Source: Desulfuromonadales bacterium (GTDB taxonomy: Bacteria > Desulfobacterota > Desulfuromonadia > Geobacterales > Pseudopelobacteraceae). From it: 64,000 nt of DNA. The notes under the pieces are model-generated. The model made no database searches and was not told the DNA's origin. It saw only the letters and a list, made by a program, of their open reading frames with translations. Within the stretch, counting starts at the first letter, position 1. Every line of letters starts with the position of its first letter. Below, piece by piece: positions 23,890 through 32,858 of this stretch. The stretch spans positions 1 through 64,000 of the forward strand of contig JACAAY010000012.1 of the NCBI GenBank assembly GCA_013377095.1. The letters run 5' to 3'. The position numbers and the translations under genes are program-made.

Positions 23890-24359
23890 CGTATGTTGGG
23901 CGAGTTAGACCTGCTCCTGCTCGCCATTCCAGACATTGTGTGTTCAAACCGATTATTTTTATATCTCCAACTCACCCTGATATTAACAATTTTAGAATAG
24001 ACATCATCAGAGCTATCTCTATCTGCAAGAGGAAGCCCAGACACATCGGGCATTGTTGAACCGCTACGAATGACACTATAGTTTTTAAATGTATTATTTA
24101 TTGGTCTTGGGATTACCAGTCTGCTTACTTCGGCAGATGATATCAGGGTGAATGTCTTTGCCGTCTCAGCAGCCAAGCGTTCATCTGCCAGTGAAACCGC
24201 CCCATCTCGGTACTGGTTTTCCAGATTCCTGACTATGGCAACGTTTACACACTGAAGAAGCGCCATGAGTCCAACCATCATGATGACAATAGCTACCAGG
24301 AACTCAATGAGCGTAAAACCCTGATTATTTGAAGGAGCATATTTGTGTTGAAGCATCAT
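23886..24359 (-). CDS. pilV: Minor pilin PilV
   Basis: A 157-residue type IV prepilin with the cleavage motif NQG/FTLIEFLVAIVIMMVG (Glu at +5). It is a short PilV-family minor pilin expected in the tip-priming complex. A GGGGAAAT stretch precedes the ATG, and the gene overlaps the end of the upstream FimT/GspH-like pilin gene by 35 bases. Four minor pilins in a row with pilY1 reproduce the Pseudomonas/Geobacter arrangement. Confidence 0.92.
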   Translation of the reverse strand: MMLQHKYAPSNNQGFTLIEFLVAIVIMMVGLMALLQCVNVAIVRNLENQYRDGAVSLADERLAAETAKTFTLISSAEVSRLVIPRPINNTFKNYSVIRSGSTMPDVSGLPLADRDSSDDVYSKIVNIRVSWRYKNNRFEHTMSGMASRSRSNSPNIR

Positions 24360-24810
24360 ATTTCCCCATGTTCACTCTCGTATTTGACACGACCAGACAG
24401 TCTGCACTTGCGACGGCTTGCCCAGGAATTACAATTGTATAAAGGTTAAAGGTATAACCACGAGCATTTACGGACATCACTTCACCCGAGAAATTCTGTA
24501 AGGCGCCTCCTGAAACAAATTGAATGGGGTACTTCAGGTCTTTTCTATAAACATTAGTGCCCGGTGTGCCCTCACTTGAGTAGCGAATAAAGACATAATT
24601 TGATGAATTGAAGACCACATCGTGCTGCATCTTGCTCTGCACCGCCTTCAAACGAACATCGCTCAAATCGTTGTGCATCTCCTTGATCTGGGCATCTACG
24701 TCGTATTTTCTCATCCACGATCCAAAATCAAGTGTCGTAATAGCGAGAATAATGCCTATGATAGTCATCACAACAATCAGTTCTGTCAGAGCAAATCCCC
24801 GAGATTTCAT
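24325..24810 (-). CDS. Minor pilin of the FimT/GspH type
   Basis: A 161-residue pseudopilin-like protein with the signal SRG/FALTELIVVMTIIG (Glu at +5) and the GspH/FimT fold after it, recognisable by LSDVRLKAVQSKMQHDVVF. I choose the start at 24810 because AAAGAGA precedes it and the leader then has the usual few residues; a reading from 24840 would add ten. It is the first minor pilin after pilY1. FimU would be the Pseudomonas equivalent, but the exact orthology is not certain. Confidence 0.88.
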   Translation of the reverse strand: MKSRGFALTELIVVMTIIGIILAITTLDFGSWMRKYDVDAQIKEMHNDLSDVRLKAVQSKMQHDVVFNSSNYVFIRYSSEGTPGTNVYRKDLKYPIQFVSGGALQNFSGEVMSVNARGYTFNLYTIVIPGQAVASADCLVVSNTRVNMGKYDASTQICSFK

Positions 24811-24887
24811 GGTTGTTCTCTTTTCGTGTAGTAACCGCAACCGGACGGTAACAGTTTCATGGGTAAACTCCGGGCACTCTGCGACAC

Positions 24888-27800
24888 TTAATTTTCTTGA
24901 TAATGCAGCATCTTTTTGACGGGCTTTGGATTCGTAACAAGCAACAGCCCTACTCCCGAAGGCGGCATACCAGAAATGGGATGGTCAATTCGTCTGTTGT
25001 CATAACGCTTATTATTAGTTGAACTTTTAAAGGCATCCGCAAGGGAAATTTCCGCCAGTGCACCCGTTGACACCTGCATTATCGCCTTGCCTTGCATTGC
25101 TGCAGCAGGTGGTTCTGCGCCCGAGTCATACTTCAGCGCCCAGATATAAGAATCTCCACCGTACTTGCAGATATCAGGCGTTGGTCTGAATGTTGTAAAG
25201 AAAACTGCTCCAGCAGTGGATGCAACCGGATTGGTAACAACTCGTTCCGAACTGAAGCCGTCGTTGAGGGCAGACGTATCGAGGTCAACGTACCACCCAC
25301 GTGCAGTCAGAGGCAGAGTTTTCAGGGCAGAGGTGGTCGCATTCCCGTTTTGTGACTGTAAATCTCCTATTGACACAGATTTAGTGCACGATGGGTCAAT
25401 TTTATTTTTCGGACCAACAGGTGTGAAATTTGGGGAGCCAATATTATTAGAATAACAGGGCTCTTCAATGCCAAAAAGCTGGTATGGTTTATCAAGAGCG
25501 TCAGCCTTGTTGAAATAGCGTCCAGTTCCGAAGTAGAGCCACAATTTTCCGGTTGCGGCTGCAACCTTGGTCTTGTCATACACCCCAAACCTGTCCTGCA
25601 GTTTCGTAACTGAGGTGGTAACTGGTCCAATGTTATCAATAACCGTACTCAGAACCCATTGACTGGGGTCGGGATTCTCTTTTGTCGTCAACCTGAGTAC
25701 GCCACCTTTAGTCCAGGTGTTTGGAGTGACGGAGGTATCAACCTGAACGTAACCGATGTGCACGACATCGTCACTATAGAAACCAGTTGCAGCATTATTC
25801 CATCGATCATTGTCTGAAACAGCCCCAGATATTGAACCTGCAAACGCTTTGGTAATACCTGTATCAATAGTACGCAGAAGTGCCCCAGACACCAAATCAA
25901 CAATAAAAATTTTCAGATTCTGGTCAGACTTACCCAAAAATGAACGACTGGCATTATCAATTGGGCCCGTTGGACCAGATGCAAAGACTGCATACCATTG
26001 TCCATTTCTATCCTTTGGTCCAATTCTTACAATGGCCGGCCCAGACGTGGTGTAACCGAGGTAGTCATTATTTGCAGGATCTCCATTAAACTCCCATAGA
26101 AATTTAACATCTTCGGTTGCATTAGTCCCGGGCAAAACATGCGGATTGGTAACATCCAGCGCAAAATATGAAGAGTAACCAACTCCCGCTATGGGGGTCT
26201 TTACGCACGTCCCGGTGCTAACCTTATCATCACAGCCACCCAGTGCGAATGTTGGTGTGGTGGAATTTCGGCTTGCACCACCAAAACCCATGCCCCCAAT
26301 AAGAATCGTTCTCCAACTGGTTTTGTTCATATCTAGAATTTTGCTTGTATCAACATCAGTTTTCTTCTCACAGTTCCAGTAATTAGCTGCATTGCACGAC
26401 CCTATCGCAGTATCAGACGGCGCGTGAATACTCGCATCAAAAAGTGTTGCGGTGTTATCAACATAAAAAAGGTGTGAATAATTTGGGTCGGCCATATATT
26501 TCAGATATGGCAATACATTGCGGGGGGCAAAGGCCCACTCTTCACGACCAAGATGGCTTGCAGCAGTTGCCTGTGTATCATCAAAATTATCAATTCTGGC
26601 CTTATGAAATTTGGTTTGATTTTTCACATTGAGGATGCCGAGTTTAAACGCATGCAACAAACCGTCGTTGGCGCCGACAAAGGTCATTCCGCGATGAGTG
26701 TAATTATGTGAGTTGATGAAACTGTTATACGAACTATCGCTATACCCGGCTGGCGGTTGCGAATTATATGTATTCAGCCTGACAGAAGACTCCAGTCGTG
26801 GTGTCGAGTTGATGATATCTCCCAACTTCCAGGTACGTGTACATCCTAGTACGTCGGCGAGACCGCACCCGGAAATGGTAACGGTGCGGCTGCGGTATCC
26901 TGACAATGGTTGATCGTCTCCGTTTAGATAATCGAGAATTTTACCAGCCTCAACCCCTGAATCAGTCGTGGAGGCCTGCAAAAGATTGATCACCGTCGCA
27001 TTTGTGTTGAAAGTTCCGTTATTGGCCATCAGTGTCAAGGGAGATCCAGCAGCAGGATTTGTAACAGTATAAATTTTACGCGGATCCGAGGTCAGATTGC
27101 GTTCCCACAGTAGACGTCCCGCCCTCCAGAGACTCAAGACATTAGGATCATCAGATCCATATGTAGTTGGGGTAGAAAGCACGGATCCATCACCTTTGGT
27201 ATCTTGAATCAGGTCGACAACGGTCTGGTTTTGTTCTGTGTCAAACCGAAACTTCGCAATATTGTCCTGTTTCAAATCCAGGCTAAAGTCGCTATTCGAA
27301 TCGACCCGCACTGTACTGAGTTGAAAAAATGGATCGAGGTAGTACCACAGATTCTGCATTTCTCCAATCCAGTCTACCTTGCTGTCACTGCTGAAGTTTT
27401 TCTGTGGATAAAATACCGCCTGAAGAAGATTTGCCCCACTTCCCTCGCTGTTGTTGAGAATCGAAGAGGCTGTGCCGGAAGCGACCTTTGTAAGAATGTC
27501 ATTCAACGCTTTATTCAGCTGCGTTTCCAGCTTTAGAGGGTTAACAACCAGGTAATAATTGTCGGGATCGCATTTGGCAAGTTGAGTATTGTAATATGAA
27601 CCAGGAACAGTATCAGGAGTAAGACCCTGAATATACGGACAGTTATTTGCCCATTCCTTAGCATCATCCGGTTTGGCGACATAGGTGGTAAGCGCGGTCA
27701 AATCGGATGGTGCGTTTTTATCCTGGAATCCGCCCCACTTGGCAGCATACCAAAGTGGGTCATGCAGCAACTGAACATTGGTGCTGGAGGCAGTGAAAAC

Positions 27801-30800
27801 TTTGGTCCATTTAAGCGGAAGACCTACTCCACCAACTCCAGACCCAGTTTGCGGAGGTGTCCCGTGATTTTCGTTATTTCTGATCGGCATATACACACCG
27901 TCATTTGCGGTCCCATTTACGCGTGAGCCACTTGTTCCTGTAATAACGAAACCAAGCGCCGAATCGATACCTGCTGAAGAGAATTGGGAGTTTAGTGTAA
28001 CCATGACCTGATCCGAAGCGAGTGTTGCGCCATTGCAGGTTCCTTCACCCGTTCCACAGTCTGCGTCCACATTACAACGTTTGGGATAGGTAGCATTCGT
28101 TAGCGAACAAACCTTACAGCCACTACCATTTCCGGCAGTAACCGACGCCTTGGTACAGAGCTCATAACCGATAACCGAATCCATGTCATGGTCATTACCC
28201 TGCTCCGAATCCTCGAAATTGATCCGGAAGTCTGCGTAGGTCAGGTTGTGGCTGGTATCGTATCGGATGTCATTAACATAGATCGGAACGATCTGTTGTC
28301 CGCCACAGTACGCATCTGATGCACAACTAGTCATCCTCAATCCATCGGCATCGATTGTTTTTGTGCATTTGTTCCAGCAGTTCGCGGCAAAGTCTGAACC
28401 ACCGGTCCAGTAGATCGACTTGCCGAAGGGCACTAATCCAATAGTTTTACCAGTGCCCAGTTTGACTTTCAACTCGGGAATGGGGGAAGCAATCGGAACG
28501 GCATAGGTGGTTATGGACGGCACGCCCGATTTTCTCAATCGGGGTCCATTGGGTGCGGCGGTGCCATCATTTAGCTTGTTACCGCTTGCATCGATCCGGT
28601 ATGGCAGCAACGTAGCACCGTAATACGATACGGCAGCGGCATAATAGGTTCCACGACGGGTCGGCTCTTCGGGACAGAGCCCCCGCAGAAAGCTGAAATT
28701 TGAAGAAGCATTTTTGGAAGAGCAAAGATCATCGTTATTTGTCGCGAGACTCTGGCCGATAAACTGATTAGTTCCGTTGATCAACTCGGCGGAACCGATG
28801 ATATTCAACAAATTGGCCGCGTTAAAATTAAGAGTGGGTTTGTTTGCATCTTCCGTCATGGTTGAGTAGCTGCTGCCCGGGAGCTTATCTCCATCATAAC
28901 TGCTGTTAATGTCGCTCAATACAAGCATAAAGGGTTTGGAGCAACGCGGAAAAAGAGCGTTCTCTCGTTTCAGCATCAAGGGGTCGCTTGGGTCTGGGGT
29001 GGTTCCATCCGTAGTGCCATAGGGTTGCAAAAGCGGAGTTGATGTACTGGTTTTGGCTATTCCCCAAGGCTGGTTGGGACCGATCCAGGAATCAGTCGCA
29101 GCATAGTTGGTATCTGGTGATGCCTTGCCGGCCAGGTAGCGAAGTCCTTCATACATTATTTCGGCCAAGGGATTACCCCAATCGCGGCATTGCCCAACTG
29201 CATTATTTTCCATCCTGACAAAAGGCGTACATCCTCCGCTATAGGCCGGAGTCGCAGTGTAATTGGAGCCGTCAAATCCGACAATGCCAAGTCGTTCATA
29301 GGTTCTGATAATTTCACCCTGCGGTTTGACTGCCGGGCGTGTGGTCACTGAGCTGTTATAGTTAAACACCCCGGTATCCTGATTGATCTCGTCGGTGATG
29401 CTGGTGATATCTTTTCTGAGAACACCTCCGGACAAGTTGTTTGTATACGACCCGGTCATAAGTCCAAAATACATTTGCGAAACCGGCACACAGAGCCCTT
29501 CCGTGGCAGTGGTACAGTCTGCGTCTGTCGTACAGGTTTTTGTAAAGGTGCGGGAGCATATGTTCGTATTTTTCTGTCCTTCACCGTATTTTTGCAACAG
29601 CCCGATCGGTTTCCAGGTTGCGACATTGGAAGCATTTACATATTTCTTGCACTTCTCATAATTTGTGGCCGGGTCGAAAAAGTTCGGATCGCAGGACTTG
29701 ACCCTGACAATGTACTGTGATCCGCTTTTTGTACCACTGGTTGTCCCGTTACTCACGCCGTCAAAGGGAAAATCGCAGAGTGGGGCTTGCTTGGCGCCCC
29801 AGTCCCACAGACGCAAAGTTGAGTTTTTTACCAGTTTGAGAAGTGGAGGACCGGGCCTGAAGTTTCCGGTAACTCCGTAGGCACTATTGTCAGTCGTATC
29901 GGTGGTGGAGCAGAATATGTGGCGCTGCTGAGAGACGGCAGTGGAAGTAGGTTGACCGGAGGCAATAAAATTGTCAGTTTTCAGGCTACAGACATTGCTT
30001 GTGGTTATATTGTAGCGTCTGAACTGGGTATTTTTAAAATTACCATCACCGGCCACAGCTGGCACAGGAACGCCAAAGATACGCCAGGGATCAGTAGCGC
30101 TGTCAGTTGGTTTTTTGTACCACAAGCGTACACCTGATTGTCCGATTCCGTTGGTCTGTCGAACAATGAGGCGATACCAGGTTGGGTCGGCTGACATTAC
30201 AAAATTACTGCCAATGCCAGTGGTCGTATTCAGAGTAGTGCTTATGGGGGTAGTTGTCATTCCGGCACAGGCATTGGTAAGCGGTTCACCAACCGGCCCG
30301 CCAGCTGTGGGAAAACAGGCGCCATGGGGACCGTAGAACGAGGCCACGACCAACTGGGCGGAGGTCGTGGTATTAATCAGGGTAGCGTCAGCGCCATCAT
30401 CACTATCAACAACAAATCGCCATCCGGCGCCTGTGGTTGATGACGCAGGAGAAGCATCAGCGATTGGAAATTTAAATTCCGTTGTAACCATGATATTCGC
30501 ATGATCAGGGCTGCTGTTAAGATTCGGGTCAAGCCTGGTATCTGCAAATGAACCAACAGTAAAATAATCGATCAGACTCAACGGATCAAACGATGTCACG
30601 ATATCTGTGTTGGTATTTCCATTGTCAATACTTGAGGGGAAAGCGCTGGAGTGCTGATAGCGGGCCACAAGCATCAATCCGTCGATAGCGGTATTTACCG
30701 TAACCGCGGACGAGCATGCCGTTGGCAAAGGAGCCTGCGCAAAGCCAATCAGCTGGTTTGATACATCGTCACATTCCGTATAGCCAATATTTGTTTCACA

Positions 30801-31493
30801 TTCAGCAGAAGTAATACATGACGTGGTGTACTTGGGCTTTGAGGCGCTGGGGGCCAGTGTCCGGCAGAGACGCCCGGACATTTCCTTGGCCCAGCTATGG
30901 GCATCCCTCGGAACAAAGGTTCTTTCAAGCATCGTGGAATATCCGGCACCCGAAGTGTCCCGGCTTCGGTGCCCGCCATACAGAACCTTACGTAGAACAT
31001 CCATCCTGGTCATGGTAAGCCAGTTCAATACATTGCCGCTCCATTGACCTGCAGCACAAAATTTTGTGTATTCGTGGCCATATGTCGCCTTGCTGTAAGC
31101 TGTATCATTACTGTTGGCAACTAGGGGAGAGAAACCAACCGGCTTGAAAAAACCATTATTTGTAGTGTCCAGATCTGAGCCTGAGGCGCTTGAGTCATAG
31201 GTGTAACATTTGACTGGATCAAAATATCCGTAATAATCAATTGAATGCTTGTAGTCAGCATCAATCTTGCCATCTTCATCAAGGTCTGCAGAATCACTGT
31301 AAGCCGTGTAATTAAACTTGTGATCCTTGCTGCCGACAATCAGCACCAGAGGAGGTGAAGATGCGCTAACAAAAGGCGGAACACTACAGTAATCATTCAT
31401 CACCGCTGCCGAAGCAGGACTCACCGATATAGCCATGAGCATGAGCATGGCAACGGAACAAGTAATCGAGAAAACAGTACTATTGACTTTCAT
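24888..31493 (-). CDS. pilY1: Giant PilY1/PilC-type pilus tip protein
   Basis: A 2201-residue exported protein, about twice the size of Pseudomonas PilY1. A signal peptide (ending SPASAA) is followed by a calcium-loop-like DLDEDGKIDAD near residue 65. A very large N-terminal region contains four short cysteine modules of the form C-x2-D/S-A-x-C (for example TCTTDADC and RCNVDADC). The C-terminal third is the PilC/PilY1 beta-propeller, seen in KVDWIGEMQNLWYYLDP, TFVGANDGLLHAFKLG, GGMGFGGASR and LWLYFGTGRYF. PilY1 acts at the pilus tip in adhesion, surface sensing and assembly. The start at 31493 follows AGGAG and lies one base after the stop of a small exported protein. N-terminal function is unknown. 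Confidence 0.95.
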   Translation of the reverse strand: MKVNSTVFSITCSVAMLMLMAISVSPASAAVMNDYCSVPPFVSASSPPLVLIVGSKDHKFNYTAYSDSADLDEDGKIDADYKHSIDYYGYFDPVKCYTYDSSASGSDLDTTNNGFFKPVGFSPLVANSNDTAYSKATYGHEYTKFCAAGQWSGNVLNWLTMTRMDVLRKVLYGGHRSRDTSGAGYSTMLERTFVPRDAHSWAKEMSGRLCRTLAPSASKPKYTTSCITSAECETNIGYTECDDVSNQLIGFAQAPLPTACSSAVTVNTAIDGLMLVARYQHSSAFPSSIDNGNTNTDIVTSFDPLSLIDYFTVGSFADTRLDPNLNSSPDHANIMVTTEFKFPIADASPASSTTGAGWRFVVDSDDGADATLINTTTSAQLVVASFYGPHGACFPTAGGPVGEPLTNACAGMTTTPISTTLNTTTGIGSNFVMSADPTWYRLIVRQTNGIGQSGVRLWYKKPTDSATDPWRIFGVPVPAVAGDGNFKNTQFRRYNITTSNVCSLKTDNFIASGQPTSTAVSQQRHIFCSTTDTTDNSAYGVTGNFRPGPPLLKLVKNSTLRLWDWGAKQAPLCDFPFDGVSNGTTSGTKSGSQYIVRVKSCDPNFFDPATNYEKCKKYVNASNVATWKPIGLLQKYGEGQKNTNICSRTFTKTCTTDADCTTATEGLCVPVSQMYFGLMTGSYTNNLSGGVLRKDITSITDEINQDTGVFNYNSSVTTRPAVKPQGEIIRTYERLGIVGFDGSNYTATPAYSGGCTPFVRMENNAVGQCRDWGNPLAEIMYEGLRYLAGKASPDTNYAATDSWIGPNQPWGIAKTSTSTPLLQPYGTTDGTTPDPSDPLMLKRENALFPRCSKPFMLVLSDINSSYDGDKLPGSSYSTMTEDANKPTLNFNAANLLNIIGSAELINGTNQFIGQSLATNNDDLCSSKNASSNFSFLRGLCPEEPTRRGTYYAAAVSYYGATLLPYRIDASGNKLNDGTAAPNGPRLRKSGVPSITTYAVPIASPIPELKVKLGTGKTIGLVPFGKSIYWTGGSDFAANCWNKCTKTIDADGLRMTSCASDAYCGGQQIVPIYVNDIRYDTSHNLTYADFRINFEDSEQGNDHDMDSVIGYELCTKASVTAGNGSGCKVCSLTNATYPKRCNVDADCGTGEGTCNGATLASDQVMVTLNSQFSSAGIDSALGFVITGTSGSRVNGTANDGVYMPIRNNENHGTPPQTGSGVGGVGLPLKWTKVFTASSTNVQLLHDPLWYAAKWGGFQDKNAPSDLTALTTYVAKPDDAKEWANNCPYIQGLTPDTVPGSYYNTQLAKCDPDNYYLVVNPLKLETQLNKALNDILTKVASGTASSILNNSEGSGANLLQAVFYPQKNFSSDSKVDWIGEMQNLWYYLDPFFQLSTVRVDSNSDFSLDLKQDNIAKFRFDTEQNQTVVDLIQDTKGDGSVLSTPTTYGSDDPNVLSLWRAGRLLWERNLTSDPRKIYTVTNPAAGSPLTLMANNGTFNTNATVINLLQASTTDSGVEAGKILDYLNGDDQPLSGYRSRTVTISGCGLADVLGCTRTWKLGDIINSTPRLESSVRLNTYNSQPPAGYSDSSYNSFINSHNYTHRGMTFVGANDGLLHAFKLGILNVKNQTKFHKARIDNFDDTQATAASHLGREEWAFAPRNVLPYLKYMADPNYSHLFYVDNTATLFDASIHAPSDTAIGSCNAANYWNCEKKTDVDTSKILDMNKTSWRTILIGGMGFGGASRNSTTPTFALGGCDDKVSTGTCVKTPIAGVGYSSYFALDVTNPHVLPGTNATEDVKFLWEFNGDPANNDYLGYTTSGPAIVRIGPKDRNGQWYAVFASGPTGPIDNASRSFLGKSDQNLKIFIVDLVSGALLRTIDTGITKAFAGSISGAVSDNDRWNNAATGFYSDDVVHIGYVQVDTSVTPNTWTKGGVLRLTTKENPDPSQWVLSTVIDNIGPVTTSVTKLQDRFGVYDKTKVAAATGKLWLYFGTGRYFNKADALDKPYQLFGIEEPCYSNNIGSPNFTPVGPKNKIDPSCTKSVSIGDLQSQNGNATTSALKTLPLTARGWYVDLDTSALNDGFSSERVVTNPVASTAGAVFFTTFRPTPDICKYGGDSYIWALKYDSGAEPPAAAMQGKAIMQVSTGALAEISLADAFKSSTNNKRYDNRRIDHPISGMPPSGVGLLLVTNPKPVKKMLHYQEN

Positions 31494-31494
31494 G

Positions 31495-31797
31495 TTATCT
31501 CCTCGAAATGGTAATAACAAGAATGGATGCGCCCTGTTCCTGAATGGTAACGATGTCGCCGGGCCTGAGCGAATCTACTGTTGAGGGAACCAGATTAGCC
31601 TCTGCCTGATTTCCTCCCGGCGCGATAAAAACTTTTACCTGCCGCGACAACACATATGCAACGCCGCCAATCACATAACGCCCCTGCTCAATCCGCTCTA
31701 ATTGCTGATTAAAACGCCATGTCATTGGCGCGGCGCAGAGTATTGTAGAAAAAAAACAGAACATCAAAACTGAAACAAATATCTTTTTTGCTCGCAT
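31495..31797 (-). CDS. Small exported protein coupled to pilY1
   Basis: A 100-residue protein with a signal peptide (hydrophobic KIFVSVLMFCFFSTILCAA). The compact mature part of about 75 residues ends in RPGDIVTIQEQGASILVIT, which looks like a small beta-barrel. I do not recognise a family. The start at 31797 follows TGGAGGTG; a TTG six codons earlier would sit inside that site. One base separates its stop from the pilY1 start, so the two are almost certainly translated together. A periplasmic helper of PilY1 or the minor pilins is a reasonable guess from position only. Confidence 0.8.
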   Translation of the reverse strand: MRAKKIFVSVLMFCFFSTILCAAPMTWRFNQQLERIEQGRYVIGGVAYVLSRQVKVFIAPGGNQAEANLVPSTVDSLRPGDIVTIQEQGASILVITISRR

Positions 31798-31903
31798 TAA
31801 AACACCTCCACGCAACTGACAGCATGATCAGAAATTTCTTTTTACAATCTTACTGTAATCTATTACCAAGCATGGTGAACGTAGTTAAATCAAAAACACT
31901 AAG

Positions 31904-32689
31904 CTACTTCCCTTCCAGCATCTTCTTCAAAGTTTCAGCATCCCGTACACCAACCTCAATCTTGCCATCCGGCATGACCATGGTCGGGGTTCCGGAAATG
32001 CCGTTGGCATTGGCATATTTAATATTCTCATCGACGGTTGCCTTGCTGGTTTCCTTCACTGGCTTGGGAACGTCCTTGCCCTCAAAGGCCTTATCAAGTA
32101 TGTCCAGGCTCTGGGCTTCCACGATACTGCGAGCCTTGTCATAGGCACCAGGATGCATCGGCAAAGGAAACAGTACAACATGGATGGCCACATCAGGCGC
32201 AAGCTTGACCAGCTTTTTTAACTCGGCATGCGCATTGCGGCAATAGGGACAGTCGGGATCGGTAAAGACATACAGTTTTTTGGCTCCCTTGGGGTTGCCC
32301 ATGATGATAGCGCCGCCGACGGGAATGGTTTTGACATCAAGCGAAGTTTGCTGTTTGGGTTGTGGAATATCCAGTTTATGGGCAGTTACCGGTTCCAGTT
32401 TCTCCCGGTCGAAGACCATACCCTGGAGCAGAAATTTTTTGCTGTAATCCATGAAGATCAGGCCTTTTTGGCCATTTCTCTCCACCTGCAATTCAAAAAG
32501 ACCCTTGGCAGGCGACTGCTTGACTGAGGTGACCACCCCTCCGGTTTTGCTGATCAATTCCGTGGCTTCCTTTTCAGTGAGCTTGTGACAAGAGGCGCAA
32601 TCACCACCATGACCGGTCATGGCAAGTGCAAAAGCAGGTAGCGCAACGATAAGGATGGTTAAGAGAGAGAGGGACATTTTTTTCAACAT
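31904..32689 (-). CDS. DsbC-like thiol isomerase with an N-terminal c-type heme motif
   Basis: A 261-residue periplasmic protein. A signal peptide (to about residue 23) precedes GGDCASCHKLT, a CxxCH heme-attachment motif (Cys31, Cys34, His35). The rest resembles DsbC/DsbG: a small dimerisation-like domain (residues 40-105) and a thioredoxin domain with the redox motif DPDCPYCRNAH (Cys147-Cys150) and a cis-proline segment GISGTPTMVMPDG. It would shuffle or form disulfides in exported proteins. It is the first gene behind a sigma-54 promoter and lies upstream of cysteine-rich pilY1, a likely client. Heme attachment is predicted from the motif only; the CxxCH could instead bind metal or act as a second redox pair. 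Confidence 0.88.
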   Translation of the reverse strand: MLKKMSLSLLTILIVALPAFALAMTGHGGDCASCHKLTEKEATELISKTGGVVTSVKQSPAKGLFELQVERNGQKGLIFMDYSKKFLLQGMVFDREKLEPVTAHKLDIPQPKQQTSLDVKTIPVGGAIIMGNPKGAKKLYVFTDPDCPYCRNAHAELKKLVKLAPDVAIHVVLFPLPMHPGAYDKARSIVEAQSLDILDKAFEGKDVPKPVKETSKATVDENIKYANANGISGTPTMVMPDGKIEVGVRDAETLKKMLEGK

Positions 32690-32725
32690 TGAGGTTCCTT
32701 TCGGATATCAGGTAAGTTGTTTTCA

Positions 32726-32742
32726 AGCAAATAAGGTGCCAC
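32726..32742 (-). promoter_or_regulatory. Sigma-54 (-24/-12) promoter of the thiol isomerase-pilY1-minor pilin operon
   Basis: Minus-strand GTGGCAC-CTTAT-TTGCT matches the RpoN consensus TGGCAC-N5-TTGCW with the required GG-N10-GC spacing (-24 at 32736-32741, -12 at 32727-32730). Transcription would start near 32715, giving a leader of about 26 bases before an ATG with a good AAAGGAA site. Downstream genes on the same strand are the isomerase, the small exported protein, pilY1 and four minor pilins. A sigma-54 activator gene lies immediately upstream and rpoN about 10 kb to the right. Confidence 0.85.
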
Positions 32743-32821
32743 TTATTCATCAACCGTAACTAGCCGTAATTATTAATTAATTTTATTCGGCACCACATGA
32801 CTACGCAATTTTTTCATACCA

Positions 32822-32849
32822 AATAAAAATCCAGCCTTTTTCAGGCTGC
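32822..32849 (-). terminator. Rho-independent terminator after the response regulator gene
   Basis: Minus strand CAGCC, a seven-base loop (TGAAAAA), GGCTG, then GATTTTTATTT. It starts about 10 bases after the regulator's stop codon and separates the ptsH-ptsI-pilD-kinase-regulator string from the sigma-54-driven pilus operon. Confidence 0.8.
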
Positions 32850-32858
32850 AACTTTTGC

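Noticed and set aside
24888-31493. Long antisense open frames opposite pilY1 and other genes.
   Set aside because: They follow the codon pattern of the sense gene, lack ribosome-binding sites and show no recognisable protein motifs.
31798-31903. Riboswitch or terminator between the thiol isomerase gene and the small exported protein gene.
   Set aside because: No stable stem with a T run and no GEMM-like core; the gap is best read as part of one transcript.
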